Positions 49,087-61,600 of a DNA stretch of 64,000 nt are shown here, one piece after another. A program made the translations under genes and the position numbers. Source of the stretch: Anaeramoeba flamelloides (lineage: Eukaryota; Metamonada; Anaeramoebidae); contig JANTQA010000008.1 in NCBI GenBank assembly GCA_027625915.1, forward strand, positions 7,123,501-7,187,500, written 5' to 3'. Every line of letters begins with the position of its first letter. Position 1 is the first letter of the stretch. The notes under the pieces are model-generated. The model was not told where the DNA came from, searched no databases, and saw nothing but the letters and a program-made list of their open reading frames with translations.

Positions 49087-52000
49087 TTATATTTCTTCGC
49101 TTTCACTTAAATTATTTTTGGATTTTTCTTTTTTAGTATCAATGCTTTCGTCGTCAAATGATTCCAAAGAGGAGGAAGATGAAAAGGAAGTAGATTTTTT
49201 CTTTTCATTGCCTTTGTCATTTTTATTTTTATTTTTATTTTCATTTTCATTTTTATTTTTATTTCCATTTTTATTTTTATTTTCATTTTCATTTTCATTT
49301 TCCTTTTCATTTTCATTTTTATTTGTTCTTAAATTATTTTCAATTTTCATTTCCAGTTTGTGTAATTGTTCAGAATTTTTTTCGTTTAATTGTTCATCAG
49401 TTAATTCATTGTCCAAATAGTTTTTTTCAAAAACATTTTCACCGTTTTGTATTGCTTCTGTATTATTTTTTACAATTTGTAATTTTGCAAATAAATTTTT
49501 TTGTAGTTCAGATGGAATTTTTGGTAAAAGACCATTGATTAATATTGTTAAATGTTGACATAATTCTAAATCTTTTAATTTTTGAGAATTTTCAAGTTTG
49601 GAGAAAATTCTTAAAATTAGATCTATCAATTGGATTTGGCTTTTATTTTTAATAAGCTCTTCAGAACTTATTTTGAAAATGCTTTCACGATATAATTTCC
49701 TAAATGTTTTTGCAGATTCTTTTTTTTTATAATTATACCAAAATAAAAATGATGGTGTATGAATAAATTTTCGATATAGGACTTCATATTTTGTTATTTT
49801 CTTGTTTTCGAATTTCCTCCCAAGTTTGGAACTAAATAATAAATTTAAAAAGTTTTGTTCACTAAATCCTTTCAATGACGGTGGGTTATAAAATGGAATA
49901 ACATCATCATATCCTGGTATTAATTCATTATAATATTTTTCAAATGGCAATAAAAAATTTCGTGTTAAGTTTGTAAAACAGCATCTTAGGATTGAATTTT
50001 TTTCAAAATTGTTTAAATGTGGAGCATTTTTACCTTTACCTGTTAATTGTTGAATGATATTTTTATTAATATCAACTTTGCTAATTACCTTTTTTTGCAA
50101 TCCCAATTTAATTTTGTCTCTTTTTTTTAGTGTTTTTTCTCTATTTACATTAAATCGATTTTGTTTTGTTTTTTTATTTATTTATTTTTAATATGTAGAA
50201 ATAAATAATGGAAAAAAAGTACATGGAATAAATAATGATTTATTAATACTAGAAATTTGAAAAAAAGAGTAATTTTAAAAGTTTATTTTTATTTTAACAC
50301 ACACACACACACAAAAAAAGAAGAATTAGAATAAAACCAGGTGTAATATTATTTTGATAAATAATTTCCAAAAAAAATATTATTAAGGATTAATATAAAA
50401 AAAAAAGTGCTTTTCTTATTCTAAAAATTTAACCACAATTGGCTCCCTAATAAAAAAATTTTTTTTATAACATGTTATAAACGTGTTGTAAAGGTATTAT
50501 AAATGTTTCGAATGTTATAAAAATTTATAATAAAAACATCTATTATAACATAAATCTTTGTTATAAAATGTGTTATAAAATTTATAACATGCTATAAGTC
50601 TGTTATAAGAATATTTTTTTCAAAAAGTATTGAAAAAATTATCATGTAAAAGGAAATTTTGTTATAAAAAGGTTATATAGATGTTATAAAAAAAATTTTT
50701 TTTATTAGGACTTTACTAGTTAAATGGGGATTTGATCTATTATTATATGGAATTCTCTTAAAGGTAATTTGTTTTTATATTTATATTTATTGATTTTTGA
50801 AATAAAATTTATATTAAAAGTATTTTTGTTATTCTCATTTTTTTCTTGAGAAAAATAAAAAGTTTATTTATTAATTAAGGATTGTAATAATTATTCTAAT
50901 AATAATAATATTAATTAAAAAAAAAAAAAAAAATCATTAAACTAAAGATTATTCTTTTTTATTAATTGGTCTAGAATTCGAATTTAAGTTATAAAAGTTA
51001 TAGATCTTTTTAATTATTATTTTTCTTAGAAAATATTTAAATTTGCAAATAAAAATAATAATTAAAAAAAATCTAGCAACTCTTCGATATGAACACAATG
51101 GCCGGAGTATAACATTCCCAGATTGATTTATCAAAAAAATAATTTTAACTTTTTGATCTTTTTTTATAACTTCCCTAAATTAAATTTCGTTATAATTTCT
51201 TTTTCTAATTTCCACTTTTTCCTTTTTCCAAATTTCCTTTTTTAAGTTGTTTGTGTTCCTCCTCTTTTTTTTTTCTTTTTTTTTCCAGTGTTTGAAGATG
51301 TAAAGGGAATAAAAAATCATGATAAGAATTAATAAGCTGTTAGTGATTAGATCTTAAACTAAACTTGCCAATGATTAGATCTTAATCAACTGAACTTAGA
51401 TGAAGCATTTGAAGTGATCTGAAGCAAAATAAATCAACTGAAGCGAACGAAATCAATCTTTCAGTGCATTCTGTTCAGTCAATACTTGAGCTGGGGTAAT
51501 AATGCATTGCCGTTACCATGTACTCTGATTTTGTGAAAACAAGATTTGGGAAATTTTCTCAAAAAATAAAAATAAAATAAACCAGCAAAAATAAAAATTT
51601 CGAAAGCAAATTCTTATTCTTAAAAAACAATCACTTTAAAGAGTTACCCTTATTTAAAGTTCTAATTTAAAACTTAAGGACTACGTTCCCACCCAGGGGG
51701 TTGTATTAGTTATTGTGTTATTTTGTATTCACTTCTCAAAAAGAATCTTCATTCAGAAGAAATTGGACAAAAAAAGTACTAAATTCAAAGTTAAAAACTA
51801 AAAAAAGAATCAAAATAAAAATTTCAAAAGAGATTTTTAATAAAAAATGACTTTAAGAGATTTTCAAGTTAAAGTTCAAATTTTAAAACATTTAAAACTT
51901 GTAAAAGTATCTAAAAACAATATTTAGAACATCTTGGGAAATTGATTTGTGTTTTATAGATTTGAAATGGAAATTATGAAATATATGAATCAAATTTTGG

Positions 52001-55000
52001 TAGGATCATGAAAGGTGTAATTGTTAAAATTGTTGTAATTGTGGAAATTTCTCATTTTTTTGGAAAAGAAATTTTCAGTGGATAAATTAAACTGAGATTC
52101 TAAAACTCTTTCAAGGATGTTTTTATCAACAATTTCAATGTTTTCAGCTAAAAACATAGTCCTTAAGGGACTAGTCTATATTAATTTTTTTTTTTGACCA
52201 ATAACTAAATAAGGAATCCTTATCTTGAAATATGTTTAAAATTGAAAATAGACAAGTTTTTTCAATGTTAGAACTTTTAGTTCTTGTTTTTTTAAAATTT
52301 TACAATTCTGCCAAAAAAAGTGACTTTTAAAAATTTTTTTTTGAAAAAAGATCTTTCAAGGATGAGAATTTTTTGATTAATTTTGGATTTAATTATTTTC
52401 TCAAAAATAATATTTATTCTCATTTTTAAAAACGAAAAAATAATTTAAAACTGGTGAATATTTTCTCCTTCACTTCTGTTCATCCAACTTGACTCTATAA
52501 AGAACTCAATTTGTTTTATCAATAATTACTTTTTAAAAAAATAGTTCTTATTCTTTTCTTTGATTTTTTTTGACTCTGACAAAAACTTTTGGGATGTTAA
52601 TTTGGGAACACTTAAAAAAACTTCAAATTCAACAAAAAAAAAAGAGTGTAAACTGAAAAAGTAGATTCATGAAAAAAAAGAATGGTACAATATAAAAAAA
52701 GAAAATCTTTTATTAAGAGTAAAGCATATATTGTATATTTTTTTCGAATCAAACTATGTTTTCATGCAAATCCAAAAAAAAACCTTTCAGGTTTATTTTT
52801 CAAACTATTTTTTGTCCGTCTTCCACAAACATAACAAGGTTTTGCTTTCTTGCTCAGATTTTTTTTTAATTTTTTGTATTTTTGCGAAAAGTTCAAAAAA
52901 AGCAACTTTCAAAAAAGTGAAAAAATGCAAAAATTTGTTATTTCTATAAAAACAATAACTAAATTTAATGAATGTCATTTAGCAAGATTTCATTAATATA
53001 CTAAGACGTTTTTCACTTTGATTTCAAATCTAAGTAATTGGCAAAAAAAATTCTAAATCTCTATTAAATTTACCTAAAAAAATTTAATATAGACTAGTCC
53101 CTTAATAAAGTAAAATATTTTATTACAATTCACCAAAATTTTTTCATAATAGAAAGTAGAAAAAGCACAAGATCTTAACATTATGAAAATATGTTTTTTT
53201 TTTTGACACAAACTGATTTTTTCATTTTTGATCCTTAAAATAAAAATTTTTTTTTTGAAAATAATACTTTTAACACATGTGCAAAAAGCGATGTCTTAAT
53301 ATTTTGAGTTTGTTTACTAAATATGTCATTTTTACAAAAACTAAAAAACTTTTCCTATGCACCCCTACAGGAGAGGTTTTATAGTTTGTGGGGAAAGGAT
53401 ATATTTGGTAAACAAACTTAAAATATTAAGACATCAGTTTTTGTACATGTGTATTACAAGGTATCATGAAAAAATAATTTTCAAAGATTATACTCATAAT
53501 ATACATTTCAAATAATAAAAGTTAATTAAATACTGGTCATTTTTTAAATAGTGCGATATTTATGAATAATGTCTCAAAAAAAATAGTCAAATATTGAAAC
53601 AAGAAAAGGAAAAAGAAAACATAAAAGTAAACAAGACAAAAAAAAAATTTTTTTTACAATTTTTGGATTTTTGGGTCAGAAGAACCAACAAATAAATGAT
53701 AAGGCCAATAATAAAAATCAGTGTCTTTTAATTTTGTGTCTGTTGTACCGATTATGATGGATTTTTTTTGTTTCTTATGATTTTTTGATGTATTTTTGCT
53801 CTTGAAAGGGTGAAATGGTATTGAAGTGATTTCGGCAAATTGGTCCGACATTTTGTTAACATAGGGGTAAATATTTCCTTTAAATCTCAATGGATAAACT
53901 AAACTAGTTAATGTTAAGACAGCTTTGGAGCAAAGTTCTGGGGTTGCAGCAAAAACTACAATCGATGAGCCTTCGAGGATGATTTGCCACAGTTTCCATA
54001 ATAAGTTATTGTCCTGGAAAAATAAGGAATTTAATTCGAAGGAAATACCAGAATGATCAGTTGAACAGATATATTCACCAGTCCTAAAATGCTCTTTGAG
54101 GCTTTTTGTTAAACCCTCAGTAAAAATTTGAAAATTAAGAGCAGTTAGGTTTTTTTCACTTTTTTCTTGATTGTTCTTGTTTACTTTTATTTTTTCTTTT
54201 TCCTTTTCTTTTTCTTTTTCTTTTTCCTTTTCCTTTTCCTTTTCCTTTTCCTTTTCCTTTTCCTGTTCCTTTTCTTTTTCTTTTTCTTTTCCTTTCTCTT
54301 TTTCTTTTTCTTTCTCTTTTCCTTTTCCTTTCTCCTCTTTGTCTTGATCTTTTTCCATTTCGTTTTTTTTGTTTTCCTTCTCATTTTCAGAGTTTGGAAA
54401 TGACAACGAAGAAGACGAAGAATATTTTTGGTTTTCATCGTCTGTTTCACTTGGAATTGGATCACCAAGAATTATTTCATTCTTTTTTTTTGAAGTGTTT
54501 GTTATTTTTAATTTCTGATCTTCTTTCTCTTCTTCTTTGCTTTCATTAAAATCTAGTGGTAAATTAAATTGTTGGTTTAGTTTTAATTCTGAAGGCCAAT
54601 TATCATTTATCCAATGATGAATTTTTTTGATTTGTGTAATGTCCTGTTTAATTTTTGGTTGTATCCTTTGGATTAACGATAAAAATAAGGAGTGGTAGGG
54701 TATTTGAGTTACTAATACCAAGGAATATCCTTTTGTATTTTTTACCCACTCAGGTAGTTCATAATTCTCTTTTGTAGATTTTGATTCCTCTTTTTCTTCT
54801 TTAATTTTTTTTTTTTCTTCTTTTTCTTTTGTTTGATCCAAGCCGGATCCATTTGAAGAGCTTGACGATTTCGTTTTTTCCATTTCTTTTTTCTTTTTTG
54901 TTGTAAATATATCTTGAATTGGGAAATTGATAATTTCTTCACTATTTAAAGTATAGTCAACATAGCAATTATAAGTTTCTTTTTCACCGTCTAATCGAAA

Positions 55001-55261
55001 GCAATAATTTTGCTTTTCTATTACAGCTTCAGAAACTGGGTATGAAAGATAGTACCTTTTGGATAATGAATAAAAAAAAAAAGTGAAAAGAAAAAAAAGT
55101 AAGTTGGTGTGGAAAACAAAAAATTTGAAAAAAAATTACAATTCTTCCATTTGGTTGTCAGTAAGAGGAACTTCAGGATAGTGGTAAACATTTTCTTTTT
55201 TGTAACTTCCATTATATTGGATAAAACAAATAAAGTTAATCCATTTTGAAATTTTAAGCAT
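49087..55261 (-). CDS. DENN-domain Rab exchange factor, DENND6 family
   Basis: Three exons (55261-55140, 55055-53658, 50119-49087) join in frame to 850 residues plus TAA; animal DENND6 has about 600. The start reads KWINFICFIQYN, then VYHYPEVPLTDNQ and the post-intron YYLSYPVSEA and NYCFRL, matching the first strands of DENND6 proteins. Later come KGYSLVLVTQIPYHSLFLSL, a block with LLWKLWQIILEGSSIVVFAA, TLTSLVYPLRFKGNIYPYV, SIIIGTTDTKL and DFYYWPYHLFVG. Exon 3 has the C-terminal helices including LPFEKYYNELIP, PPSLKGFSEQNFL and RKFIHTPSFLFWYNYKKKE. In animals DENND6A is a GEF for Rab14 in endosomal recycling. Extra length comes from a KE/KG repeat (about 54180-54400) inserted in the domain and an NE/KN tail. 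The 3.5-kb second intron carries four transposon-like elements. Confidence 0.92.
50446..50711. mobile_element. Foldback MITE F with repeated GTTATAA motif
   Basis: Ends CCTAATAAAAAAATTTTTTT and its inverse frame about 266 bp. Inside, GTTATAA / TTATAAC occurs around ten times in both directions. Single copy in the window. Confidence 0.65.
51674..52166. mobile_element. TTAA-flanked element, family P copy 2
   Basis: TTAAGGACTACGTTCCCACC to the inverted ACATAGTCCTTAA, 493 bp, homologous along its length to 27687-28197. Its right TTAA is also the left TTAA of Q2. Confidence 0.7.
52163..53105. mobile_element. TTAA-flanked element, copy Q2
   Basis: TTAAGGGACTAGTCTATATT at the left returns as an exact inverted AATATAGACTAGTCCCTTAA at the right, 943 bp. 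Internal sequence is non-coding; the 72-codon frame at 52731-52949 has no recognisable domain. Confidence 0.75.
53273..53452. mobile_element. Foldback MITE, family G copy 2
   Basis: 180 bp from ACACATGTGCAAAAAGCG to the inverted TTTTTGTACATGTGT, sharing GATGTCTTAATATTTTGAG and CTTTTCCTATG with copy 1. It lacks the insert present in copy 1. Confidence 0.7.
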
Positions 55262-58200
55262 AAGACTCAATAGAATTTCACAAAAAGAAAAAATGAATTT
55301 AACAGAATATTTCAAAAGAGAAAATTATTAGAAACAAGTCAATATTTGGATCTTTTTGTAAAATTTCTTGTAAGAGTACAACTCTTTTGTATAAATATTA
55401 TAAAAACTCGGTCAGGGATTAATAATTTATTGTGGAAATAAAGTTTAGAATTTTTTCACTTTTTATTTTTTAAGTCATTTTATTTTGTAAAAAATGTAAA
55501 AACATTTTGTATTTGCATTTCTGAGTAATTCTTTTATTTTGTATCTTATTGTTTCGTTTTTTTACCCCTTACTTTGTTGAACTTTTACTTTATTTGAATA
55601 AAAAATGGGAAAAATTTACACTACATTTTCAAATTCATTTTAATGTGGAGCCATAAACTCCAACCTACTTGGTTTGAGAACTCAATTTAAAAAAGAAAAA
55701 TATGGTAACTGAAGTGAAAATTTTTTCCCATTTATAATTTAAATACCAGTAATGTTTTTACAAATATTTTTTGGTTTAAGGGACAAGTCATTAGGGTTCA
55801 AAAGAAATATTTGAAATTACTGATAAATTTAAAGAAATATCTGAATATTTTTTACTTCATTTTCCATTTTACAAATTTTTTTATTCAAGCCTTTGAAGAA
55901 AGCATTTTATTCATTTAAAAATTAAAAAAACTTTGTAAAATATGTTGATATTCAAGGTTCTTCCTCTTGAGTTGTTTAAAAAGTTGAGATATGAGAGTAA
56001 AAAATGGGAAATTGAACTAAAAATTTTATTAAATATATTAGAATTTATCAGTAAAATAAATTTTTTTTCGTATTTTTATCAGTACTTAATGTCAAATAAA
56101 AACCCACTAACAAGTGAAGGTAATTAATCTCAAAAATCATCTTTTAAAAATGAGGGGACATTTATAGAAAATAAGGTAACAAAGATTTAACTTAATTTTA
56201 AATTTTAATTCTTGTTAATTATAATTTTTAAAATTATTGTGCCGGTTTTGAAGAGTCTTTTTTTGGGAACTTTTTGGGATCTTGAAGATTTTTTTTCATT
56301 TCTCATATTTCATGAGTCATTTTTTACTCAAGAATTAAAAATACATTTAGCTGTCAAATGTAGATACTAATGGATCAACTATAATTAGATCAAAGTTTAC
56401 AAATTGGTTGTTTACCCAAAGAAATCAATTTGTTACAAATTGATAAAATTTAAACTAAAATCTTTTTCAAATAAAAATGTATAGAAAATATCAAGAATTA
56501 TTCATAATCTAATCAAGTTAATTGTAATATTATTGTAAAATTTAAGAAAATCTTGAAAATATAAAAAAAAAAAACACTTATCTGTTTATTTAAAACTCAT
56601 TAAAACAAACAATAATAATTAAAATTAAATATTTTAAAAATTGGTATGCTATTTTATTTGAAATCAAAAATCTTGTTTTGTAAATTGTTAGGGAAAAAAT
56701 ATTATAAAATTAATAAAAATTGTTGAACTGGGTGAATTGGAATATTTTTATTTGTGTTTTATTGATACCTATTTACACATCAGACTTTTGTTATTTAAAG
56801 TTTCATTTTCAATATATAGCTGCAATTTATCTGGGTATTTTGTTTGTTTTTTTTTTCTTTATTTTCTTTTTACTTGGTTTCAGACATCAACACAATAATG
56901 GATTTTCATAATTCCGATATATAGCATTTTGTAATCAAACTTAAACTGTTTTCATTTTTATAATATCTCAATCTATTATTTTCAAATTGTTTTCTTCTTA
57001 TTTTGTTTTTTCATTTTTCGATTATTCAATATTCAAATATAAAAAAAACAAAAAATGAAAAAATGAATAATTAATATGAAAATCACCAAAAAGTAATTAT
57101 ATTATTAACAATCGAATTCAATAGTGTTGATGATTTGAGAGTTGTATCATTTTGTTGTAAGAGGGGTTTATTTGTAAAATAAAATTAGAAATGATTGTTT
57201 TTTTTTTTTAGAAAATGTTATTTTTGAAATTAAGAAACTTTTAAGTTTTTTTTGTTAATAAGATTTTTTACTAATGAGATACTTTAATATTGTTTTTTTT
57301 TTGTTTTTATTGAATTTTTTTTTTTTTGAATATATTTTCTGTTAGTTAAATTTTAATATTTTGAAATTGAGAACCTATAATTTGAATGATGTCTAAACCA
57401 AAAGAAGTTCAATTTCACAGTATAATTTTTTTGTTACCGTTCACCCCTTAGGCAGAGTACAAATCCACATTAAAACAATATCTCCTTAAAATTATGTTTC
57501 CGGAAAGAATTAATGGGTTATAAAACTATTTTTTCATTCTTTTTTTTTTTTTTTCAAAATGGTTGATTAAAGTTTGTTTGTTTGTAAATTAAGAATTTCT
57601 AATTTCTTTTTGAGTACAAATCTTTTTTTACCAATAGAAATTCCCCATTTTGGCTAATTTTTATTTTAGTTTTATAAATTATACTTGGAGAATGTGTATT
57701 AATTTTTAAAAATTCTGTCGCTTTTTTATTTATATAAACATCTATCCTGTGAAATCTTTTTGTATTAAATTAAATATTACCAATCTATAAAATAATTGAC
57801 TAATACATATTGATTTAAATGTTTGTAATTTTATCCTATGAGCTAATTTTTGTTGGTAAAAAATCATTTTAATTTATTTAGAATTATTTTTTACTTTTTC
57901 AAAGTGTTTTTGTAAATGTTTCTCTTTTTCGGATCAAATTATTAAATAATTTATTTCTGATAATTGGTTTGATTATAAAGTTTGATCAATATTTGGATTC
58001 ATTCCAAATTCTTGAATTCTTTTAAGATTATTATCAACTTTTTGTCAATTTTTGGAATAGGTCGTTCCATTATAAAATCAAGTCATCTGCAGACTTTTAA
58101 ACATGATAAATTTTCATTTAATTGAACAATTTTTTTTACCTTTATTTTTATAATTTTTTCCTCAAATTACATTTTTATTAACAAGTTTGAAATATTAAAT

Positions 58201-58679
58201 TTATTATCTTTTATTAAAATAGAAATTAAAGATTTATGATTCAATTTTATTAATTTTTCTTGATTACACAGAAGTTAAATTTTTCTTACAATGTTAGAAT
58301 ATTGGATTAAAAAAAATATTTATTTTTATGACTTATTTTTAATGTTTATAGTAATGATATCAAATATAAATTGTGGGTTTCTTTATTTTTAAATGAATTA
58401 ATCAATTTTTTAATAATTAATTCTTAAAAAGATTATATATATAATTATTGATTGAATAAAAAAAAAAAATAAATAAATAAATTTAGAATAAAATTCTTAA
58501 ATGGTAGGTAAATTGCGAAATAAAAAAAAAAAGAATTTAAATATGAAATAATAATAATAAAAAAAAAAAAAAAAAAGAATTTCATTTAAATATTAATTAT
58601 AATTAGAATAAATGCTTATTTAAAATATTATTTCATATCTTTAGAAATAGCCTTATTTTCAAAAAAAAAAAAAAAATTG
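55262..58679. other. Intergenic, mostly A/T-rich unique DNA
   Basis: 3.4 kb. A worn family C copy lies at 55588-55750. A 61-codon open frame at 55942-56127 is followed by a possible GT donor but has no partner exon or recognisable domain. From 56130 to 58679 I see only homopolymer-rich DNA and chance open frames. Confidence 0.5.
55588..55750. mobile_element. Short foldback MITE, family C copy 5
   Basis: ACTTTATTTGAATAAAAAAT and GGGAAAAATTTACACTACAT at the left; inverted GTGAAAATTTTTTCCCATTT and AATTTAAATACCAG at the right. Centre CTCCAACCTACTTGG. Confidence 0.6.
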
Positions 58680-61600
58680 TTAATTTTCTTTTTCGTTATT
58701 AGTAGTTTCTATTTTAGTTTTTTTTTTATTATTCAATAATTTTTGTTGTGATTTTGAATTTAATGGATTCAATTTAACAATTATTTCTGATAAATTACCA
58801 GATTTTGTTTCAAAAAGGAAGGCCCGAGAAGGTTCTTGTTGAAGAGTTGAACCCAAGGTTCCAAAATTCGAAAACAATAGACAATTTGGTTTTACTTTAA
58901 AAGATGATTTGATTTTAATATGAGGCAACGACCAGGTTTCAACTAAATTTCTGTTAGGCGCGTAAATCACCAAAATTATTTTTCTTTTTGAAATGGGTTT
59001 TTTATTTAATCTTTTCAATTGGTATTTATTTCTTTGTTCTTTTTTGACAAACCCTTCCAGGCCTTTTGATCTTCCTTGTGAGAAATAAAGATTTTTTCTT
59101 ATAGGTATTTCGATCCAAGCGCACTGCGCTTCTCTATACCCTTTCCATATTCTTATGATTAAAAAGTTGATGGTGTCTAATAATAAAACACGGCCAAAAT
59201 TGTCTGTTATAACTGCGAATCTACTATTTGGTGCCATATAGATCCTATTTACTTCTCTTTTTGGATCATTCAGCTTCCAATTTAGATCAAGATCGACAGG
59301 TGGTTCAAACTTTTTTTTTTTTTTTTGTTGTTTTTGAGATTGCTCGTTTTTTTCTTTATTATCCTTGTCAAACCACCCCGTTGCGAATGAAAATACAGAT
59401 TTTTTAATTGTATTGGTAATTGAAAATTCTCTTTCGGCCCCTGACGAAAAGATTCTTGATTCTTCATTTTCTAAATAACTCCCCAAAAATGGCATTTTCC
59501 CAACTGCAAAAAATCTTGGGTTTTTTTGTAAACTATTCAAGATGGAAAATTCTGTATTGCCTTTGATCCCACATGAAATGAAATCATTAATTTGCTTTTG
59601 CCCCGATAACTTCCATTTGCGATAAGAAAGGGACACGCCCTTAACCTCTGTTGAATTGTTAGTTTTGATTTGCGAATAATTATAATTAATAGAAGTAAAT
59701 AATGTAAATCCGTCTATGCTGACTAATACGTTTTGCCCATGTAAAAAAATTAATTCTTCTTTTTGTTCACTCCATGACAAATAAAGTGAATTGATTCTTA
59801 ATTTAATTTTTAAAATTGGGGAACTATCCAAATGCTGGGTTAGTAAAATTTCCCCTTTCTATTTTATTAAAGAAATAAATTTATTTTTTGATCAATTGAA
59901 ATATAACCAAGTCAGTTATGATTATAATGAAATCAAGAAAGGAAAGAAAAAAATATTTTAGTCTCGTCAATTAGAAAATTAAATCAATGTCCGTCCATTT
60001 CTGATAAAAGTTAGAGATTATTATGAACGCAAGTGCATATGCATATTTTCAAAAAATGTGGAAAAAAAAGAAAAATTTAAAATTGTTTAATAACAAACCA
60101 TATGAATAATAATAATAATAATAATACAGGTTTCAGAAAGATTTTGTTTTTAGATTTTAATAAAGTGTTAATTAATCCCCACTTAAAAGTAAATTAAAAA
60201 ATACAAGAGGAAAATTGAAAAAGTTGAAAATTCCTCAAATAATTTCTAAATTGACATTTTAGGTGTTAAACAAAAATAGAAATGTTTTGTCAAAAAAGAA
60301 ATTTTCATTAAATAACCTTCTTGTTATTTTTTCTATCATTTATTCAAATAAATAATTTTTCAAAATAAATTAAGTTTTTAGTTTTAATTCATAATTTGTT
60401 TTTCTTTCCAAGAATGTGGTTTTTATTCCAAATTTAAAAGAAATCAATAAAACTTTTGAATGGTGTTTTAATTGTGTTAATAAAAGGTATCAATTCCTTT
60501 AAAGGGTAAAGTATATCAAAGTGTGCAATGTTGGATTATATTTTATATTTTTATTTAATAATGTGATAAATAAATAATTTAATTCAACCAAGAATATTGT
60601 TTTTAAATTATATTTTTTGAAAATAATTTTTATGAAACAAAACAAGAATAATAATTTCAAAATGAGATTAAAACTTTATTATTGAAAAGTCTGGTTAATA
60701 AAAAACTTGATTTCTATCAAAGGTGTCCAAAAAAATTTTTACAATTATTGATTATTTGTTAAAAATAACCTGTAAAGTACAAATAAGAAATAAACTAGAT
60801 TTCAAAAATTTTGACTCACTTTATAATGTTAATGGAAGTTCTTTTGAGGGTTTGTCCCGGTATTCTTATCAAAAAATATTTTCAAATTTTTGGATCAAAA
60901 ATCATTTTTTCTAATTTTGTAAATTTTGGTTTTCTTTTTCTAATTTGGTCAAATTTTAGTTTATCTTTTTCGTTTTTATTTGCTTTTTTTTCAAATTTTT
61001 GTTTTTCTTTTTCTTTTACTTTTTCATTTTTTTCGTTTTTTGATTTCTTTTTCTTTTTCTTTTTTTTTATCGATTTTTTTTTTTTTTCTTTTTTTTTTTG
61101 CCAAAGATCATATAGAAAAAAAAAAAAGATCTTCAAAAAGACAAATAATCACTAAGAAAATTGAGGTCTTGTAATCTCTTTTAAAATGAATTTAATTATT
61201 AATAAAAAATCTTGTTGTTCAACTTTTTTTCAGTGAAATTTCAGTAATAAAAAATCTGTAATGCTCATTTCAAAAACTGTGACTCACTTTTTTTTAGTTT
61301 TTGGTTTTATTTTTTTTTAATTTTTAAAATATCAGGGTTTTTTTATATTTAGAATGATTTAAAAGTTAATTACAAATCAGAATTAATTATTTGTTGTTCT
61401 TGAATACTAAAGGATGATTTTTTTTTTTTCAATTTATTATTTCAGGTGGGTCACAATTTTTGAAATGGTGTTTAGAATAATGCATATCAGGGAAAAGTTG
61501 ATACCCGTGAAATAAAGTAAATATAATCAATCTAGATATTTTCTTAAAAATTGGAAAATTAAAATTCTTCAGAGATAATCACTTTGACAAAAATAATCAT

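Larger units (their letters stand above)
50120..53657 (-). other. 3.5-kb transposon-filled intron of the DENND6 gene
   Basis: Donor GTAAAA at 53657 and acceptor AAAG ending at 50120 complete a Leu codon (TT|A) and keep the frame across the IQKL|DKIKLGLQ region. It contains F (50446-50711), P2 (51674-52166), Q2 (52163-53105) and G2 (53273-53452), plus a short AC run at about 50299-50314. No coding sequence recognised. Confidence 0.85.

Noticed and set aside
54167-54468. Poly-F/L and poly-K/R open frames over the DENND6 KE repeat
   Set aside because: Frame shadows of the GAA/AAA-rich low-complexity insert.
55942-56127. 61-codon plus-strand frame with a following GTAATT
   Set aside because: Looks somewhat protein-like but has no recognisable domain, no acceptor-matched partner exon, and lies in A/T-rich DNA. 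Not supported as a gene.
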